From Hydrogenophaga sp. (GTDB lineage Bacteria; Pseudomonadota; Gammaproteobacteria; Burkholderiales; Burkholderiaceae_C): DNA of 64,000 bases. The position numbers and the translations under genes were made by a program. The stretch spans positions 1 to 64,000 of the forward strand of contig JAABQK010000014.1 of NCBI GenBank assembly GCA_011391495.1, written 5' to 3'. Shown here in pieces: positions 33,323 to 43,755 of this stretch. Under the pieces are notes generated by a model. That model saw only the letters and a program-made list of their open reading frames with translations. It was not told the origin of the DNA and did no database searches. The first letter of the stretch is position 1. Each line of letters starts with the position of its first letter.

Positions 33323-35191
33323 TCAGATCTCTATCTTCGAACCGAGCTCGATCACGGCGTTGCTCGGCAGGTTCAGGAACTCGGCCGCTGCACCGGCGTT
33401 GTGGTGCATCTGGGCGAACAGCTTTTCGCGCCACAGCGCCATGCCGTCGCCCAGTGTGGGCACCACCAGGTCGCGCGAGAGGAAATAGCTGGTGGACATG
33501 GGTTCCAGCTCGCAGCCACGCCCGCTCATCAACTGCAGCGCCTTGGGCACATCGGGGTCGTTCTTGAAACCGTAGTGGATCAACACCTGCCAGCAGTCGT
33601 GGCCCAGCGGCTCCACTTCAAGCCGTTTGTCGAGCCCGATCCAGGGCACTTCGTGGTTGCGCACGGTGACGAACAGGTTCTGCTGGTGCAGCACCTTGTT
33701 GTGCTTGAGGTTGTGCAGCAGCGCGTTGGGTACGGTGCCGGTGTCGGGCGTCAGGAACACCGCCGTGCCCTCCACGCGCGCTGGCGGAACCATGAACACC
33801 GCATCCAGAAAACTGTCGAGGTCCAGGGCATCTGCCTGCTGTTTCTCGGCCATCAGGGCGCGCCCCTGTTTCCAGGTCATCATGAGTGCAAACACGACGC
33901 CACCGATCATCAGCGGGAACCAGCCTCCGGCGAACAGCTTGAGCAGGTTGGAGCTGAAGAAGGCCAGATCGACCACAAAAAACCAGCCGGTGGCGGCGAT
34001 GCACAGCCACAGCGGGTATTTCCAGCCGTAGCGGATGACGAAGAAGGTCAGCACGGTGGTGATCAGCATGTCCAGCGTGACGGCGATGCCGTAGGCCGCG
34101 GCCAGGTTGGAGGACGACCTGAACATCACCACCGCCAGCACGATGGCCGCGAACAGGCCCCAGTTGACGATCGGAATGTAGATCTGGCCGGTGTCGCGCA
34201 CGCTGGTGTGCAGCAGGTTCAGGCGCGGCAGGTAGCCGAGCTGGATCGCCTGCTTGGTCACACTGAAGGCGCCGGTGATCAGGGCCTGCGAGGCGATCAC
34301 CGTGGCCATGGTGGCCAGGCCCACCAGCGGCAGCAGGGCCCAGTCGGGGGCCATGTTGAAGAAGGGGTTCTTCACCGCCTCGGGGTCGGCCAGCAGCAGC
34401 GCACCCTGGCCAAAATAATTCAGCGTCAAGCAGGGCATGACGATGGCGAACCAGGCCAGGCGGATGGGCTTCTTGCCGAAGTGGCCCAGGTCGGCGTAGA
34501 GCGCCTCGCCGCCGGTCACACACAGAACCACCGCGCCGAGGATGATGAAGGTGGTGCCCGGTTGCTGCCACATGAAGCGCAGCGCGTGGTGCGGGCTCAG
34601 TGCGGCCAGGATTTCGGGATGGCCCACGATGTGCGAAACACCCAGCACCGCGATCGACAGGAACCACAACACGGTGATCGGACCGAAGAACCTGCCGATG
34701 CCGCCGGTGCCGCGCTTCTGCACGAAGAACAGACCGAACAGCACCACCAGCGTGATCGGCACCACGTACTGCTTGAACGCCGGCGAGACCACCTCCAGGC
34801 CCTCCACCGCCGACAGCACCGAGATGGCCGGGGTGATGACGCCGTCACCGTAGAACAGCGAGGTGCCGAAGATGCCGATGCCGAGCAACCACTGGCGCAG
34901 CTCGGGCTTGTCTTTCACCGCCTGCGATGCCAGCGCCAGCATGGCGATCAGGCCCCCCTCGCCCGCGTTGTCGGCGCGCAGCACGAGCACCACGTATTTC
35001 AGCGAGACGATGACCGTCAGCGTCCAGAAGACGATGGACAGGACACCATAGACGTTGTCGTGGGTGAAGGGGACATGGCCGGATCCGAAGATCTCTTTGA
35101 TGGCGTACAGCACGCTGGTGCCGATATCGCCATACACCACACCGATGGCGCCCAGGGTGAGCGCGGCAAGCGAGGATTTGCTGCTGGACAC
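33323..35191 (-). CDS. kup: Low-affinity potassium transporter Kup
   Basis: A 622-residue K+:H+ symporter. About twelve membrane helices occupy residues 1-450, starting with the family signature [23 protein letters not shown]. Further typical segments are [29 protein letters not shown] and the [18 protein letters not shown] helix. A cytoplasmic C-terminal domain of about 170 residues follows. Kup/TrkD gives constitutive K+ uptake. The gene lies between gshA and gshB; K+ efflux control by glutathione gives a plausible but unproven reason for the neighbourhood. Confidence 0.97.
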   Translation of the reverse strand: MSSSKSSLAALTLGAIGVVYGDIGTSVLYAIKEIFGSGHVPFTHDNVYGVLSIVFWTLTVIVSLKYVVLVLRADNAGEGGLIAMLALASQAVKDKPELRQWLLGIGIFGTSLFYGDGVITPAISVLSAVEGLEVVSPAFKQYVVPITLVVLFGLFFVQKRGTGGIGRFFGPITVLWFLSIAVLGVSHIVGHPEILAALSPHHALRFMWQQPGTTFIILGAVVLCVTGGEALYADLGHFGKKPIRLAWFAIVMPCLTLNYFGQGALLLADPEAVKNPFFNMAPDWALLPLVGLATMATVIASQALITGAFSVTKQAIQLGYLPRLNLLHTSVRDTGQIYIPIVNWGLFAAIVLAVVMFRSSSNLAAAYGIAVTLDMLITTVLTFFVIRYGWKYPLWLCIAATGWFFVVDLAFFSSNLLKLFAGGWFPLMIGGVVFALMMTWKQGRALMAEKQQADALDLDSFLDAVFMVPPARVEGTAVFLTPDTGTVPNALLHNLKHNKVLHQQNLFVTVRNHEVPWIGLDKRLEVEPLGHDCWQVLIHYGFKNDPDVPKALQLMSGRGCELEPMSTSYFLSRDLVVPTLGDGMALWREKLFAQMHHNAGAAAEFLNLPSNAVIELGSKIEI

Positions 35192-35358
35192 AAATCAACC
35201 CGGGTCTTGTGTGCCCGGGATCCGTTGTCTGGAAGACCGCGATTCTGCGCCTGCGGTCTGCGCCCCGCCAGTGGGGCGCAGCGCCTAAACACGACAGACC
35301 GCTGGAATGTTGCGGCGCAACAACTTCATCCGCAAGCAGGGACTCCACCCGGAACACC

Positions 35359-35427
35359 ACGGAACCGGTTACGCCGAGCCGCAGATGTTGCCCCCTGGGG
35401 GGTCACGGCCGAAAGCCGGGCGGGGGC
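35359..35427 (-). repeat. Boundary repeat copy 5 (after gshA)
   Basis: GGAACCGGTTACGCCGAGCC, then TTGCCCCCTGGGGGGTCA, then ACGGCCGAAAGCCGGGCGGGGG. The last module directly abuts the gshA stop codon. It fills the kup-gshA gap together with about 160 unremarkable bases. Confidence 0.7.
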
Positions 35428-36720
35428 TTACTCGTAAACCTCTGCGTCGGGGTCGGTGGCTTCCAGCTCGTAGCTCGCCGCCAGCATCGCCAGGCGGCCG
35501 ATGACGCCGTACATGTAGAAGCGGTTGGGCAGGCTGGCGCCGGGCTTCACGCCCGGCTGTGGCAGCTGGGCACTCTGCTCGAAGGCCAGCGGCACGTAGC
35601 TGGAGCCCGGTGCGCTCAGGTTTTCGTCGGCAGCACGTTCGGCATGCACCCGGTAAAAGCCGCCCACCACATAGCGGTCCATCATGTACACCACCGGTTC
35701 GGCGACCGCCGCGTTGATGCGCTCGTGGGTCAGCACGCCCTCCTGGAGGATGACTTCGCTGACCGGCATCCCGCCCTGCACCGTGGCCATGCGTTCGCGC
35801 GCCTTCGGGCTGAGGGCATCGATGTCCTTGGCATCGCGCACCGTCATGATGCCCATGCCACCCGTGCCGTTGTCGGCCTTGATGACGACAAACGGCTTTT
35901 CGTTGATGCCGTATTCCTTGTACTTGCGCCGGATCTTACCCAGCAGCGCGTCGGTGTTGCTGCGCAGGCATTCGAGCCCGTTCTCCTCGGCAAAGTTGAC
36001 CTCGCCACACTGGTTGAACAGCGGGTTGATCAGCCAGTGGTCCATGCCCAGCAGCTTGCCGAAGCGCTTGGCCACTTCCTCGTAGGCCTTGAAGTGGTGG
36101 CTCTTGCGGCGCGTGGCCCAGCCCGCGTGCAGGGGCGGCAGCAGGTACTGCTCGTGCAGGTCTTCCAGGATGCCGGGCACGCCGGCGCTCAGGTCGTTGT
36201 TGAGCAGGATGGTGCAGGGGTCGAAATGTTTCAGGCCCAGGCGGCGCTTGCTGCGGATCAGCGGCTCCAGCGTGACCGACTCGCCACCGGGCAATTCGAT
36301 GGTGGTGGGCGCCTTGATGTCGTTGGAGAGCGAGCCCAGCCGCACATTGAGACCGGCCTGGAAAAAGATGCGCTGCAGCTGCGCGAGGTTGCTCAGGTAG
36401 AAGATGTCGGTGCTGCTCTCCGGCACCAGCAGCAGGTTCTTGGCCTCGGGGCAGATCTTCTCGATCGCCGCCATGGCAGCCTGCACCGCCAGCGGCATCA
36501 TCTCGGGCGTGAGGTGGTTCCAGCCGCCGGGGAACAGGTTGGTGTCGACCGGCGCGAGCTTGAAGCCGGCGTTGCGCACGTCCACCGAGCTGTAGAACGG
36601 CGGCGTGTGCTCCATCCACTCGAGCCGGAACCAGCGCTCGATCACCGGCGTGGATTCAAGGATGCGCTGTTCCAGTTCGTTGATGGGGCCGGTCAGGGCG
36701 GTGACGAGGTGGGGGACCAT
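35428..36720 (-). CDS. gshA: Glutamate-cysteine ligase (T. ferrooxidans-type GshA)
   Basis: A 430-residue ligase that makes gamma-glutamylcysteine, the first step of glutathione synthesis. It belongs to the proteobacterial type first seen in Acidithiobacillus, unrelated in length and motifs to E. coli GshA. Segments include FYSSVDVRNAGFKLAPVDTN, FPGGWNHLTPEM, DLSAGVPGILEDL, and the nucleotide-binding VVIKADNGTGGMGIMTVRD. The ATG at 36720 begins the conserved MVPHLVTALTGP. A frame extension upstream is not conserved-looking. It is followed by kup and gshB on the same strand. Confidence 0.95.
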   Translation of the reverse strand: MVPHLVTALTGPINELEQRILESTPVIERWFRLEWMEHTPPFYSSVDVRNAGFKLAPVDTNLFPGGWNHLTPEMMPLAVQAAMAAIEKICPEAKNLLLVPESSTDIFYLSNLAQLQRIFFQAGLNVRLGSLSNDIKAPTTIELPGGESVTLEPLIRSKRRLGLKHFDPCTILLNNDLSAGVPGILEDLHEQYLLPPLHAGWATRRKSHHFKAYEEVAKRFGKLLGMDHWLINPLFNQCGEVNFAEENGLECLRSNTDALLGKIRRKYKEYGINEKPFVVIKADNGTGGMGIMTVRDAKDIDALSPKARERMATVQGGMPVSEVILQEGVLTHERINAAVAEPVVYMMDRYVVGGFYRVHAERAADENLSAPGSSYVPLAFEQSAQLPQPGVKPGASLPNRFYMYGVIGRLAMLAASYELEATDPDAEVYE

Positions 36721-36828
36721 AGGTGCGTATCCGGTGAAGGTGGGTCGCCCATCATAAAAGCGGGCCGCGACAAATCGGTATGGGGATGATTCGCCGGACT
36801 GCAAGCCCGCCGGCTGAGCGGTTCGCGC

Positions 36829-38109
36829 TCACTGCCGCACTTCGCCCTCGCCCAGCACCACGTATTTGAGCGAGGTCAGGCCCTCCACCCCCACCGGACC
36901 GCGGGCGTGGAACTTGTCGGTGCTGATGCCGATTTCAGCGCCCAGTCCGTACTCGAAACCGTCCGCGAAGCGGGTGCTCGCATTCACCATGACACTGGCC
37001 GAATCCACCTCGCGCAGGAAGCGCTGGGCGTGCCTGTGGTCTGTCGTGAGGATGGCATCGGTGTGGTGGCTGGAGTATCTGTTGATGTGGGCGATGGCCT
37101 CGTCCAGCCCGTCCACCACCTTGATGCTGATGACCGGCGCCAGGTACTCCTCGCTCCAGTCCTGCTCGCTGGCGGCCGCCACATGCGCGCCCGGCACGGC
37201 GGCCAGGATGGTCCGGGCCTCCGGGCAGCAGCGCATCTCCACCCCCTTGGCCGCGTAGATCACACCGATCTCCCGCAGGAAACCCGCCGCCACGCCGCGC
37301 GCCACCAGCAGGCTTTCGGTCGCGTTGCAGGGGCTGTATTTCTGCGTCTTGGCGTTGTCGGCCACCTTCACCGCCATGGCGATGTCACAGGGGTCGTCCA
37401 CGTAGGTGTGGCAGTTGCCGTCCAGGTGCTTGATGACCGGCACCTTGGCCTCGGCGCTGATGCGCTCGATCAGACCCTTGCCGCCGCGCGGGATGATCAC
37501 GTCCACGTACTGCGGCATGGTGATGAGCTGGCCCACGGCGGCGCGGTCGGTGGTGGGCACGAGCTGCACCGCGTCGGTCGGCAGGCCGGCGGCGGCCAGC
37601 GCCTGCTGCACCAGTGCGGCCAGGGCGCGGTTGGAATCGATGGCTTCGGAGCCGCCGCGCAGGATGCAGGCGTTGCCGCTCTTGATGGACAGGGAGGCGG
37701 CCTCGATGGTCACGTTCGGGCGGCTCTCATAGATCATGCCGAACACGCCGATCGGCACCCGCATCTGGCCGACGCGGATGCCGCTGGGCATCTGTTTCAG
37801 ACCCGAGATTTCACCAATGATGTCGGGCATGGCGGCGAGCTGCTCACAACCCTCTGCGCAGGTTTCGATGACCTTGGGCGTGAGCTTCAGGCGGTCCACC
37901 ATCGGTTCGGCCAGGCCGGCGGCACGCGCGCGCTCCAGATCCCTGGCGTTTTCGGTCTGCAGGGCATCCACGTTGGCACGCAGCAGGGCGGCCAGGCCGC
38001 GCAAGGCCTTGAGCTTGGTCGCCGCACTGGCCTTGGCCATCAGCGCCGAGGCTGCCTTGGCCTGGGAGCCCAGGGTGTTCATGAGTTCGGTGGTGTTGGT
38101 CGCGTTCAT
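36829..38109 (-). CDS. proA: Gamma-glutamyl phosphate reductase
   Basis: A 426-residue aldehyde-dehydrogenase-fold enzyme that reduces gamma-glutamyl phosphate to the semialdehyde in proline synthesis. Family segments are [50 protein letters not shown], the catalytic Cys in [12 protein letters not shown], and the C-terminal [26 protein letters not shown] split across the family motif. The ATG at 38109 is chosen because [14 protein letters not shown] starts the conserved region. In many relatives proA follows holA; here holA is 8 kb away. Confidence 0.97.
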   Translation of the reverse strand: MNATNTTELMNTLGSQAKAASALMAKASAATKLKALRGLAALLRANVDALQTENARDLERARAAGLAEPMVDRLKLTPKVIETCAEGCEQLAAMPDIIGEISGLKQMPSGIRVGQMRVPIGVFGMIYESRPNVTIEAASLSIKSGNACILRGGSEAIDSNRALAALVQQALAAAGLPTDAVQLVPTTDRAAVGQLITMPQYVDVIIPRGGKGLIERISAEAKVPVIKHLDGNCHTYVDDPCDIAMAVKVADNAKTQKYSPCNATESLLVARGVAAGFLREIGVIYAAKGVEMRCCPEARTILAAVPGAHVAAASEQDWSEEYLAPVISIKVVDGLDEAIAHINRYSSHHTDAILTTDHRHAQRFLREVDSASVMVNASTRFADGFEYGLGAEIGISTDKFHARGPVGVEGLTSLKYVVLGEGEVRQ

Positions 38110-38262
38110 GAGCGCGATTTTCTCACCGATGACCCTTTCGCACGATTTTCCACTGGCGAGAGTGGGTGCGAACCGCCCTTGGACCCCGGCCTCAGGTGGA
38201 CGGGTTCCGTCGGCGGCACAATCCCATCCTGTTCCCGCCACCTCCAGCCGAAAGGACCCCTG

Positions 38263-38643
38263 ATGAAAACCGCCCTTGACCTCGTCGCGGCCGCCAAGGC
38301 ACGCGTGACCGAAATCCCGCTGGCCGACGCTGAAGCCGCCATCCGTGACGCCGATGTGCTGCTCGACGTGCGCGAAGGCGACGAATTTGCTGCGGGCCAC
38401 CTGCCCGGCGCCATCCACGCCTCGCGCGGCATGCTCGAATTCAAGCTCAGCAGCACTCCCGCGCTCACGGCGCGCGATCTCAAGGTGGTGCTCTACTGCA
38501 AGACCAGCGGCCGCGCCGCACTGGCGGCGGCCGCCATGCAGGACATGGGCTATCTCAACGTCCAGTCGATCGCCGGCGGCTTCGACGGCTGGGTGGCCGC
38601 TGGCAAATCCGTGGTGAAACCCGAACTGCCATCCTTCGGCTGA
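38263..38643 (+). CDS. Rhodanese-like domain protein
   Basis: A 126-residue single-domain rhodanese. Typical features are [20 protein letters not shown] and the active-site loop CKTSGRA with C79, followed by [11 protein letters not shown]. Such proteins carry persulfide sulfur in the cytoplasm. No signal peptide is visible. The ATG at 38263 has GAAAGGA eight bases upstream. The gene is divergent from proA and convergent with the aldehyde dehydrogenase gene. Confidence 0.93.
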   Translation: MKTALDLVAAAKARVTEIPLADAEAAIRDADVLLDVREGDEFAAGHLPGAIHASRGMLEFKLSSTPALTARDLKVVLYCKTSGRAALAAAAMQDMGYLNVQSIAGGFDGWVAAGKSVVKPELPSFG

Positions 38644-38651
38644 GCCACCGT

Positions 38652-38675
38652 CCGGCCAGCTGGCCGGGCCGTTTT
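38652..38675 (+). terminator. Palindromic hairpin after the rhodanese gene
   Basis: The perfect 16-base palindrome CCGGCCAGCTGGCCGG starts eight bases after the rhodanese stop and is followed by GCCGTTTTA. It could act as a terminator on the plus strand, between two convergent genes. The very small loop makes this moderate evidence. Confidence 0.45.
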
Positions 38676-38686
38676 ACCGGACCACG

Positions 38687-40141
38687 TCAGAACGGGTAGT
38701 GCCGCGGCGTGGTCTGCACCGTGATCCAGCGCAGTTCGGTGAACTCGGCAATGCCGGCCTTGCCACCGAAGCGGCCGATGCCACTGCCCTTGACGCCGCC
38801 AAACGGCATCTGGGCCTCGTCGTGCACCGTGGGGCCGTTGACGTGGCAGATGCCCGAGTCGATCTTGCGCGCCACGTTGAAGGCGCGTGCGATGTCGCGG
38901 CCAAACACGGCGGCACTCAGGCCGTACTCGTTGTCGTTCGCGCAGGCAATGGCTTCCTCCGTGTTCTTCACGCGCACGATGCACTTGACCGGGCCGAAGG
39001 TCTCTTCTCGGTAGATGCGCATCTCGGGCGTCACGTGGTCGAGCACGGTGGCGGGCATGAGCGTGTTCTCCGACTTGCCACCGCACACGAGCTTGGCTCC
39101 CTTGGCGAGCGCATCGTCGATCAGCGCGTTGCAGTGGTGCACCGTGCCCATGCCGATCACCGAGCCCAGCACCACCGGCTCGGGTTTTCGCGGGTCGCCC
39201 AGCGGCAGCATCCGGGCCTTGTCGGTGAACTTCTTCACGAACTCGTCGGCGATCTTCTGGTCGACGATGATGCGTTCGGTGCTCATGCAGATCTGGCCGC
39301 TGTTGGCAAAGCAGCCGAAGGCGGCGCCGTTCACGGCATCTTCGATGTCGGCGTCGTCGAGCACCACCATCGGCGCCTTGCCGCCGAGCTCCAGCACCAC
39401 CGGCTTGAGGTATTTGGCGCAGGTGGCGGCGATGATCTTGCCGACCTTGGTCGAGCCGGTGAAGTTGACGCGCCGCACCGCCGGGTGCGCCACCATCGCT
39501 TCCACCACCGCACCGGCATCGGCCGGGGCGTTGGTGATGTAGTTCACCACGCCGGGCGGGAAGCCTGCGTCTTCGAACGCCTCGACGATCAGGGCGTGGG
39601 TGCGCGGGCAGTTCTCGCTGCCCTTGAGGATCACGGTGTTGCCGCAGGCCAGCGGCGTGGCGATGGCGCGCACGCCCAGGATGATGGGCGCGTTCCAGGG
39701 CGCGATACCCAGCACGACGCCCGCCGGCTGGCGCACGCCCATGGCCAGCGAGCCGGGCACGTCGGACGGGATCACCTCACCCGCGACCTGCGTGGTGAGC
39801 GACGCGGCCTCGCGGATCATGCCGGCGGCCAGCATCACGTTGAAGCCGGCCCACATGCCGGTGGCACCGGTCTCGGCCGGTACCGCCTCGACGAACTGGG
39901 GCGTCTTGGCCTCCAGCGCGTCGGCTGCCTTGAGCAGCAGCATGCGGCGCTCGCTCGGACCGGTCTCGCTCCATTTCTTGAACGCCTCGGCGGCGGCCTC
40001 GACGGCCATCACCGCGTCGGCCGGGGAGGCGGCGGGCGCACGGGTGGCCACGCTGCCGTCCAGCGGGTTGCGGCGCTCGAAGGTGGCGCCTTTCTCGGCC
40101 GTCACCTTGAGGCCATTGATGAGCATGGACAGATCGGACAT
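38687..40141 (-). CDS. NAD(P)-dependent aldehyde dehydrogenase, vanillin/salicylaldehyde type
   Basis: A 484-residue ALDH. The catalytic Cys is in ANSGQICMS and the general-base Glu in VLELGGKAPMVVLDDAD; the cofactor region NFTGSTKVG and the Asn in GIAPWNAPIILGVRAIATPLA are intact. The pattern, including MWAGFNVMLAAGMIREAASL and TPRHYPF at the C-terminus, resembles vanillin and salicylaldehyde dehydrogenases more than betaine or succinic semialdehyde enzymes. It is the last gene of an operon with a LivKHMGF-type transporter, 55 bases after livF, so it probably oxidises an aldehyde derived from the imported substrate. Confidence 0.87.
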   Translation of the reverse strand: MSDLSMLINGLKVTAEKGATFERRNPLDGSVATRAPAASPADAVMAVEAAAEAFKKWSETGPSERRMLLLKAADALEAKTPQFVEAVPAETGATGMWAGFNVMLAAGMIREAASLTTQVAGEVIPSDVPGSLAMGVRQPAGVVLGIAPWNAPIILGVRAIATPLACGNTVILKGSENCPRTHALIVEAFEDAGFPPGVVNYITNAPADAGAVVEAMVAHPAVRRVNFTGSTKVGKIIAATCAKYLKPVVLELGGKAPMVVLDDADIEDAVNGAAFGCFANSGQICMSTERIIVDQKIADEFVKKFTDKARMLPLGDPRKPEPVVLGSVIGMGTVHHCNALIDDALAKGAKLVCGGKSENTLMPATVLDHVTPEMRIYREETFGPVKCIVRVKNTEEAIACANDNEYGLSAAVFGRDIARAFNVARKIDSGICHVNGPTVHDEAQMPFGGVKGSGIGRFGGKAGIAEFTELRWITVQTTPRHYPF

Positions 40142-40196
40142 GGGGGTACTCCTTGGGTCAGTGAAGGGGGGATAGGGGAGGTTGGTTCGCCAGGTC

Positions 40197-41012
40197 TCAG
40201 GCGGTCGGGGCGTTGGGCCGGCGATGGGCCGCACCGGCAGCGGTGGCCGCACCGTGTGCCACGGTACTGCTGGCACCCAGGTAGGCTTCGCGCACGACGC
40301 TGGAGCGCGCCAGCAGCCGGGCCGGACCGCTGGCCACCAGCGTGCCGCGCTCCAGCACGTAGCCCCGGTCGGCAACCGCCAGCGCTTTCTTCACGTTCTG
40401 CTCGACCATCAGCACGGTGGTGCCGGCGTCGGCAATGCGCCGGACCATGCCCAGCAGCTCGTCCACCATCCTGGGCGCCAGTCCGAGCGAGGGCTCGTCG
40501 AGCATCAGCAGGCGCGGCGCGCTCATCATGGCGCGCGCCACAGCCACCATCTGCTGCTCGCCACCGCTCATGGTGCCGGCGAGCTGCTGGGCGCGTTCGC
40601 GCAGCTTGGGGAAGTCGGCAAAGGCCTGCTCCAGCCGGCGGGCGCGTTCGGCCTTGGGCGTGAGCCAGCCGCCCAGCTCGAGGTTCTCGGTCACCGTCAT
40701 CTGCGGGAACAGCTGCCGGCCTTCGGCGACCAGGGCCATGCCGGCCTGCACGATCTCGTTCGTCTTCTCGGGCAGATCCCCGCCGTCGAGCGTGACCACA
40801 CCCTGGCGGCGGATCAGGCCGTTGAGCGCCTTGAGCAAGGTGGTCTTGCCGGCGCCGTTGGGGCCCAGCACCACCGTCAGGCCGGGGCGCACTTCCAGGT
40901 TCAGGTCGCGCAGCACCAGGAAGGCGCCGTAGCCAGCCGACAGGCCCTCAACCTTCAGGTGGGCGCGCTCGCTGCCACCGAGCACGAAGGGGGTGTCGCG
41001 GTACCACATCAT
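40197..41012 (-). CDS. livF: Branched-chain amino acid-type ABC transporter ATPase, LivF-like
   Basis: A 271-residue ATPase of the HAAT family. Walker A is GPNGAGKTT, the signature is MSGGEQQMVAVARAM, and Walker B is LLMLDEPSLGLAP, followed by VLMVEQNVKKAL. The C-terminus carries a non-conserved Ala-rich tail. It overlaps livG by 4 bases (ATGA). HAAT systems import branched-chain amino acids but also aromatic acids, amides and urea; the attached aldehyde dehydrogenase argues for an organic carbon source. Confidence 0.93.
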   Translation of the reverse strand: MMWYRDTPFVLGGSERAHLKVEGLSAGYGAFLVLRDLNLEVRPGLTVVLGPNGAGKTTLLKALNGLIRRQGVVTLDGGDLPEKTNEIVQAGMALVAEGRQLFPQMTVTENLELGGWLTPKAERARRLEQAFADFPKLRERAQQLAGTMSGGEQQMVAVARAMMSAPRLLMLDEPSLGLAPRMVDELLGMVRRIADAGTTVLMVEQNVKKALAVADRGYVLERGTLVASGPARLLARSSVVREAYLGASSTVAHGAATAAGAAHRRPNAPTA

Positions 41013-41812
41013 GGGGGCGTTTCCTCCATCATTTCATCGCCCAGGTAGGCCTCGATCACCTCGGGGTTGCGCACCACCTCGGCGGGCGGGCCATCGGCGA
41101 TCTTGCGGCCCTGGTGCAGCACGATCACGCGCTCCACATGGCGCAACAGCGTGGTCACGGCGTGTTCGATCCAGACCACGGTGAGGTCCAGCTCGTCGCG
41201 CAGGCGGCGGATCAGCTGCGCCATGTCTTCCACCTCGGACTCCGTCAGACCGGCAGCCACTTCGTCGAGCAGCAGCAGGCGCGGCCGCGTGGCCAGCGCC
41301 ATGCCGATCTCCAGCAGGCGCTGCTGCGACGGCGTGATGGCGGCGGCGGGCAGCTCGGCCTGGGCGCCCAGACCGATCAGGTCCAGAATGCTGTCGGCCG
41401 TGCGCAGTGCCCAAGGCACCGAAGCCTCATCGCCCCAGAGCCAGTACTGGCGCGGCCGGCGGCCGGCGAACTTCAGGCCGAAGGCGATGTTGTCGCGCAC
41501 CGGCATGTCGCCGAACACGCGTGGCGTCTGGAAGGTGCGCGCAATGCCCTGGGCCGCGAATCGGTGCGGTGCCTGCCCGCTCAGGTTGCGCCCGCTGGCG
41601 AGCAGGCGGCCGCTGGTGGGCTGGGTCACGCCGGAAATGGCGTTGAAAAAGGTGGTCTTGCCGGCACCGTTGGGCCCGATGATGCCCACCAGCTCACCGG
41701 CGGTGAAAACGGCGTCCACCGCATCCACCGCGGTGAGACCGCCGAAGCGCACCGTGATCTCGCGCGCATCCAGCAGCGGCACCCCGCCGCGCGGCAACGG
41801 TGCCTCAGACAT
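41009..41812 (-). CDS. livG: Branched-chain amino acid-type ABC transporter ATPase, LivG-like
   Basis: A 267-residue ATPase with Walker A GPNGAGKTTFFNAISG, the LivG-typical GIARTFQTPRVFGDMPVRDNIAFG segment, Walker B LLLLDEVAAGLTESE and the switch region VVWIEHAVTTLLR. The ABC signature is altered: where LSGGQ is usual, I read ITPSQQRLLEIGMALA. That variant occurs in some HAAT ATPases. It overlaps livM by 8 bases and livF by 4. Confidence 0.92.
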   Translation of the reverse strand: MSEAPLPRGGVPLLDAREITVRFGGLTAVDAVDAVFTAGELVGIIGPNGAGKTTFFNAISGVTQPTSGRLLASGRNLSGQAPHRFAAQGIARTFQTPRVFGDMPVRDNIAFGLKFAGRRPRQYWLWGDEASVPWALRTADSILDLIGLGAQAELPAAAITPSQQRLLEIGMALATRPRLLLLDEVAAGLTESEVEDMAQLIRRLRDELDLTVVWIEHAVTTLLRHVERVIVLHQGRKIADGPPAEVVRNPEVIEAYLGDEMMEETPP

Positions 41813-42830
41813 GGCGGCGCTCCCGCTGCTGTTTTTCGCGTTGCTTGAGACGCCGTGTCTCGCCGCTCAGATCGGCGCGGGTTTCCTGCCACCAGGCGCG
41901 GCTGGCACGCCACCAGCCCCTGAAGGTGTCGGCGCGCAGCGAAGCCAGACCGCCCGGCAGATAGAGCACCGACAGGATGAGCAGCAGGCCGAGCGACATC
42001 ATGTAGAGCTGTGGCACCTGCAGGCGCAGCGTCTCGGCCAGCACGCTGAAGACGATGGCGGCGATCAGCGGCCCCCACAGCGTCATGGCGCCACCGATCA
42101 GGGCGATCAGCACGGTCTGGAAACCGATGAAGGGATTGAACACGGTGTGCGGGTCGATGTAGGTCCAGCGCACCGACATCGCCGCGCCCACCGCACCGGC
42201 CACCGCGGCGGTGAGCGCAAAGCCGGCGATCTTCACCAGCCGGGTGTTCACGCCCAGGGTCTGGGCGCGCTGCTCGTCCGCACCGATGCCCGTCATCGCC
42301 AGGCCAAAACGCGTGCGGCGCACCACGATGGACAGCGCGACGGACAGCACCGCCAGCGCCAGCATGGTGAGGTACACCGTGTCACGCTCGGGCACCACCA
42401 TGAGGACGCGGCCCACCGTGCCGGTGACACTTTTCTCGAAGTAGCTGATGGCGTGACGGATCAGCTCGGTCATGCCGAAGGTGAGCACGGCGAAATAGGT
42501 GCCGCGCAGGTGCAGCACGGCCGCACCCATGACCACGGCCACCGCCGCCGCCACCAGGGCGCCGAGGGCGATCACCTGCACCCAGCTGAATTGCTCCAGC
42601 AGCAGGGCGCTGGTGTAGGCGCCGAGACCGAAGAAGGCCGAGGTGGCCAGCGACAGGTAACGCGTGCTGCCGCAAAACAGCGCCCAGCTGGACGAGAGTG
42701 CGATGTACATCAGACAGGTGAGCGCCATCGAGACCACGAACTCGCTGCCCAGGCCCGGAAGGGCCAGCGCCCAGCCGGTGAGTCCGAACAGGACCAGCAG
42801 GTCGCGGATGAGGAATTGCCGGGAGTTCAT
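41805..42830 (-). CDS. livM: Branched-chain amino acid-type ABC permease, LivM-like
   Basis: A 341-residue permease with eight to ten membrane helices. Typical LivM segments are ALSSSWALFCGSTRYLSLATSAFFGLGAY, LRGTYFAVLTFGMTELIRH, RTRFGLAMTGIGADEQRAQTLG, and GGAMTLWGPLIAAIVFSVLAE. The basic C-terminal tail (ETRRLKQREKQQRERRHV) is longer than usual. The ATG at 42830 is four bases from the livH stop. An in-frame ATG ten codons upstream is less likely. Confidence 0.92.
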   Translation of the reverse strand: MNSRQFLIRDLLVLFGLTGWALALPGLGSEFVVSMALTCLMYIALSSSWALFCGSTRYLSLATSAFFGLGAYTSALLLEQFSWVQVIALGALVAAAVAVVMGAAVLHLRGTYFAVLTFGMTELIRHAISYFEKSVTGTVGRVLMVVPERDTVYLTMLALAVLSVALSIVVRRTRFGLAMTGIGADEQRAQTLGVNTRLVKIAGFALTAAVAGAVGAAMSVRWTYIDPHTVFNPFIGFQTVLIALIGGAMTLWGPLIAAIVFSVLAETLRLQVPQLYMMSLGLLLILSVLYLPGGLASLRADTFRGWWRASRAWWQETRADLSGETRRLKQREKQQRERRHV

Positions 42831-42834
42831 GGCG

Positions 42835-43725
42835 TCAGGCTTTTCTTGTTTTCCGGGCAAACAGACCTTCGGGCCGCAGCAGCAAAACGGCGATGAACAC
42901 GACGTAGCTCAGCAAGGCCTTGAGCGAAGGGTTGGTGAAGTGCATGCCGATGGCCTCGATGACACCCAGCAGCAGGCCGCCCGCCAGCGCGCCGCCCATG
43001 CTGCCGAAACCGCCCAGGGTGATGACGATCAGCGCCGTGACGGTGTAAGGCTCACCCATGGACGGGCTGATGGTGTAGGCCATGGACAGCAGGCACCCGG
43101 CCACGCCCGAGAGCCCCAGACCGATGCCGAACATCAGGGGGTGCAGGCGCCGGGTGTCGATGCCGACCAGCTGCGCGCCCACCGGAGACTGCATGAGTGC
43201 GCGCACCCCCTTGCCCAGCAGCGTCAGGCGCAGCAGCGCGATCAGCGCACCCGCGAACAGCAGCGCCAGCGCAAACACGAGCAGCTTGTTGGCCGCGAAC
43301 TGCGCGTCGCCGACCGGCACGGGGTCGGCGAGGAAGTCGTAGCCCCGCAGGTCCCCGCCCCAGATGTAGGACACCACGTTCTGCACCAGGAACATCAGGC
43401 CGAACGACACCATGAGACCCCGCGCCTCGAAGATGTCGAGGCTCGGCGAGGTGGCGGAGAGCCGGCGAAAGCACAGCCAGTGCACCGCCAGGCCCAGCGC
43501 CATGAGCAGCACAAAGGACACCGGCACCATCCACAGCGGCGAGAGTCCAAACGAGGTCTGCACCATCCAGGTGAGGTAGGCACCGACCATCAGAAACTCG
43601 CCGTGCGCGATGTTGAGGATCCGCATCAGGCCGTACTGCAGGTTCAGGCCCAGTGCGACGAGCGCATAGATGCCGCCGGTGATGAGCCCGGAAGCGATCA
43701 GTTCAAGCCAGGAAGTGAAGGACAT
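42835..43725 (-). CDS. livH: Branched-chain amino acid-type ABC permease, LivH-like
   Basis: A 296-residue permease. Family segments are LIASGLITGGIYALVALGLNLQYGLMRILNIAHGEFLM at the N-terminus, the conserved VGIDTRRLHPLMFGIGLGLSGVAGCLLS, and VITLGGFGSMGGALAGGLLLGVIEA. It forms the transmembrane channel with LivM. About 110 bases, including a repeat copy, separate it from the upstream substrate-binding protein gene. Confidence 0.94.
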   Translation of the reverse strand: MSFTSWLELIASGLITGGIYALVALGLNLQYGLMRILNIAHGEFLMVGAYLTWMVQTSFGLSPLWMVPVSFVLLMALGLAVHWLCFRRLSATSPSLDIFEARGLMVSFGLMFLVQNVVSYIWGGDLRGYDFLADPVPVGDAQFAANKLLVFALALLFAGALIALLRLTLLGKGVRALMQSPVGAQLVGIDTRRLHPLMFGIGLGLSGVAGCLLSMAYTISPSMGEPYTVTALIVITLGGFGSMGGALAGGLLLGVIEAIGMHFTNPSLKALLSYVVFIAVLLLRPEGLFARKTRKA

Positions 43726-43755
43726 GTTGGGGCGAGGAGGTCAAACCGGGAATGC

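Noticed and set aside
36907-38643. A 578-codon frame that would fuse an antisense-proA protein to the rhodanese
   Set aside because: Only the last 126 codons look like a protein; a good ribosome binding site marks the rhodanese start at 38263.
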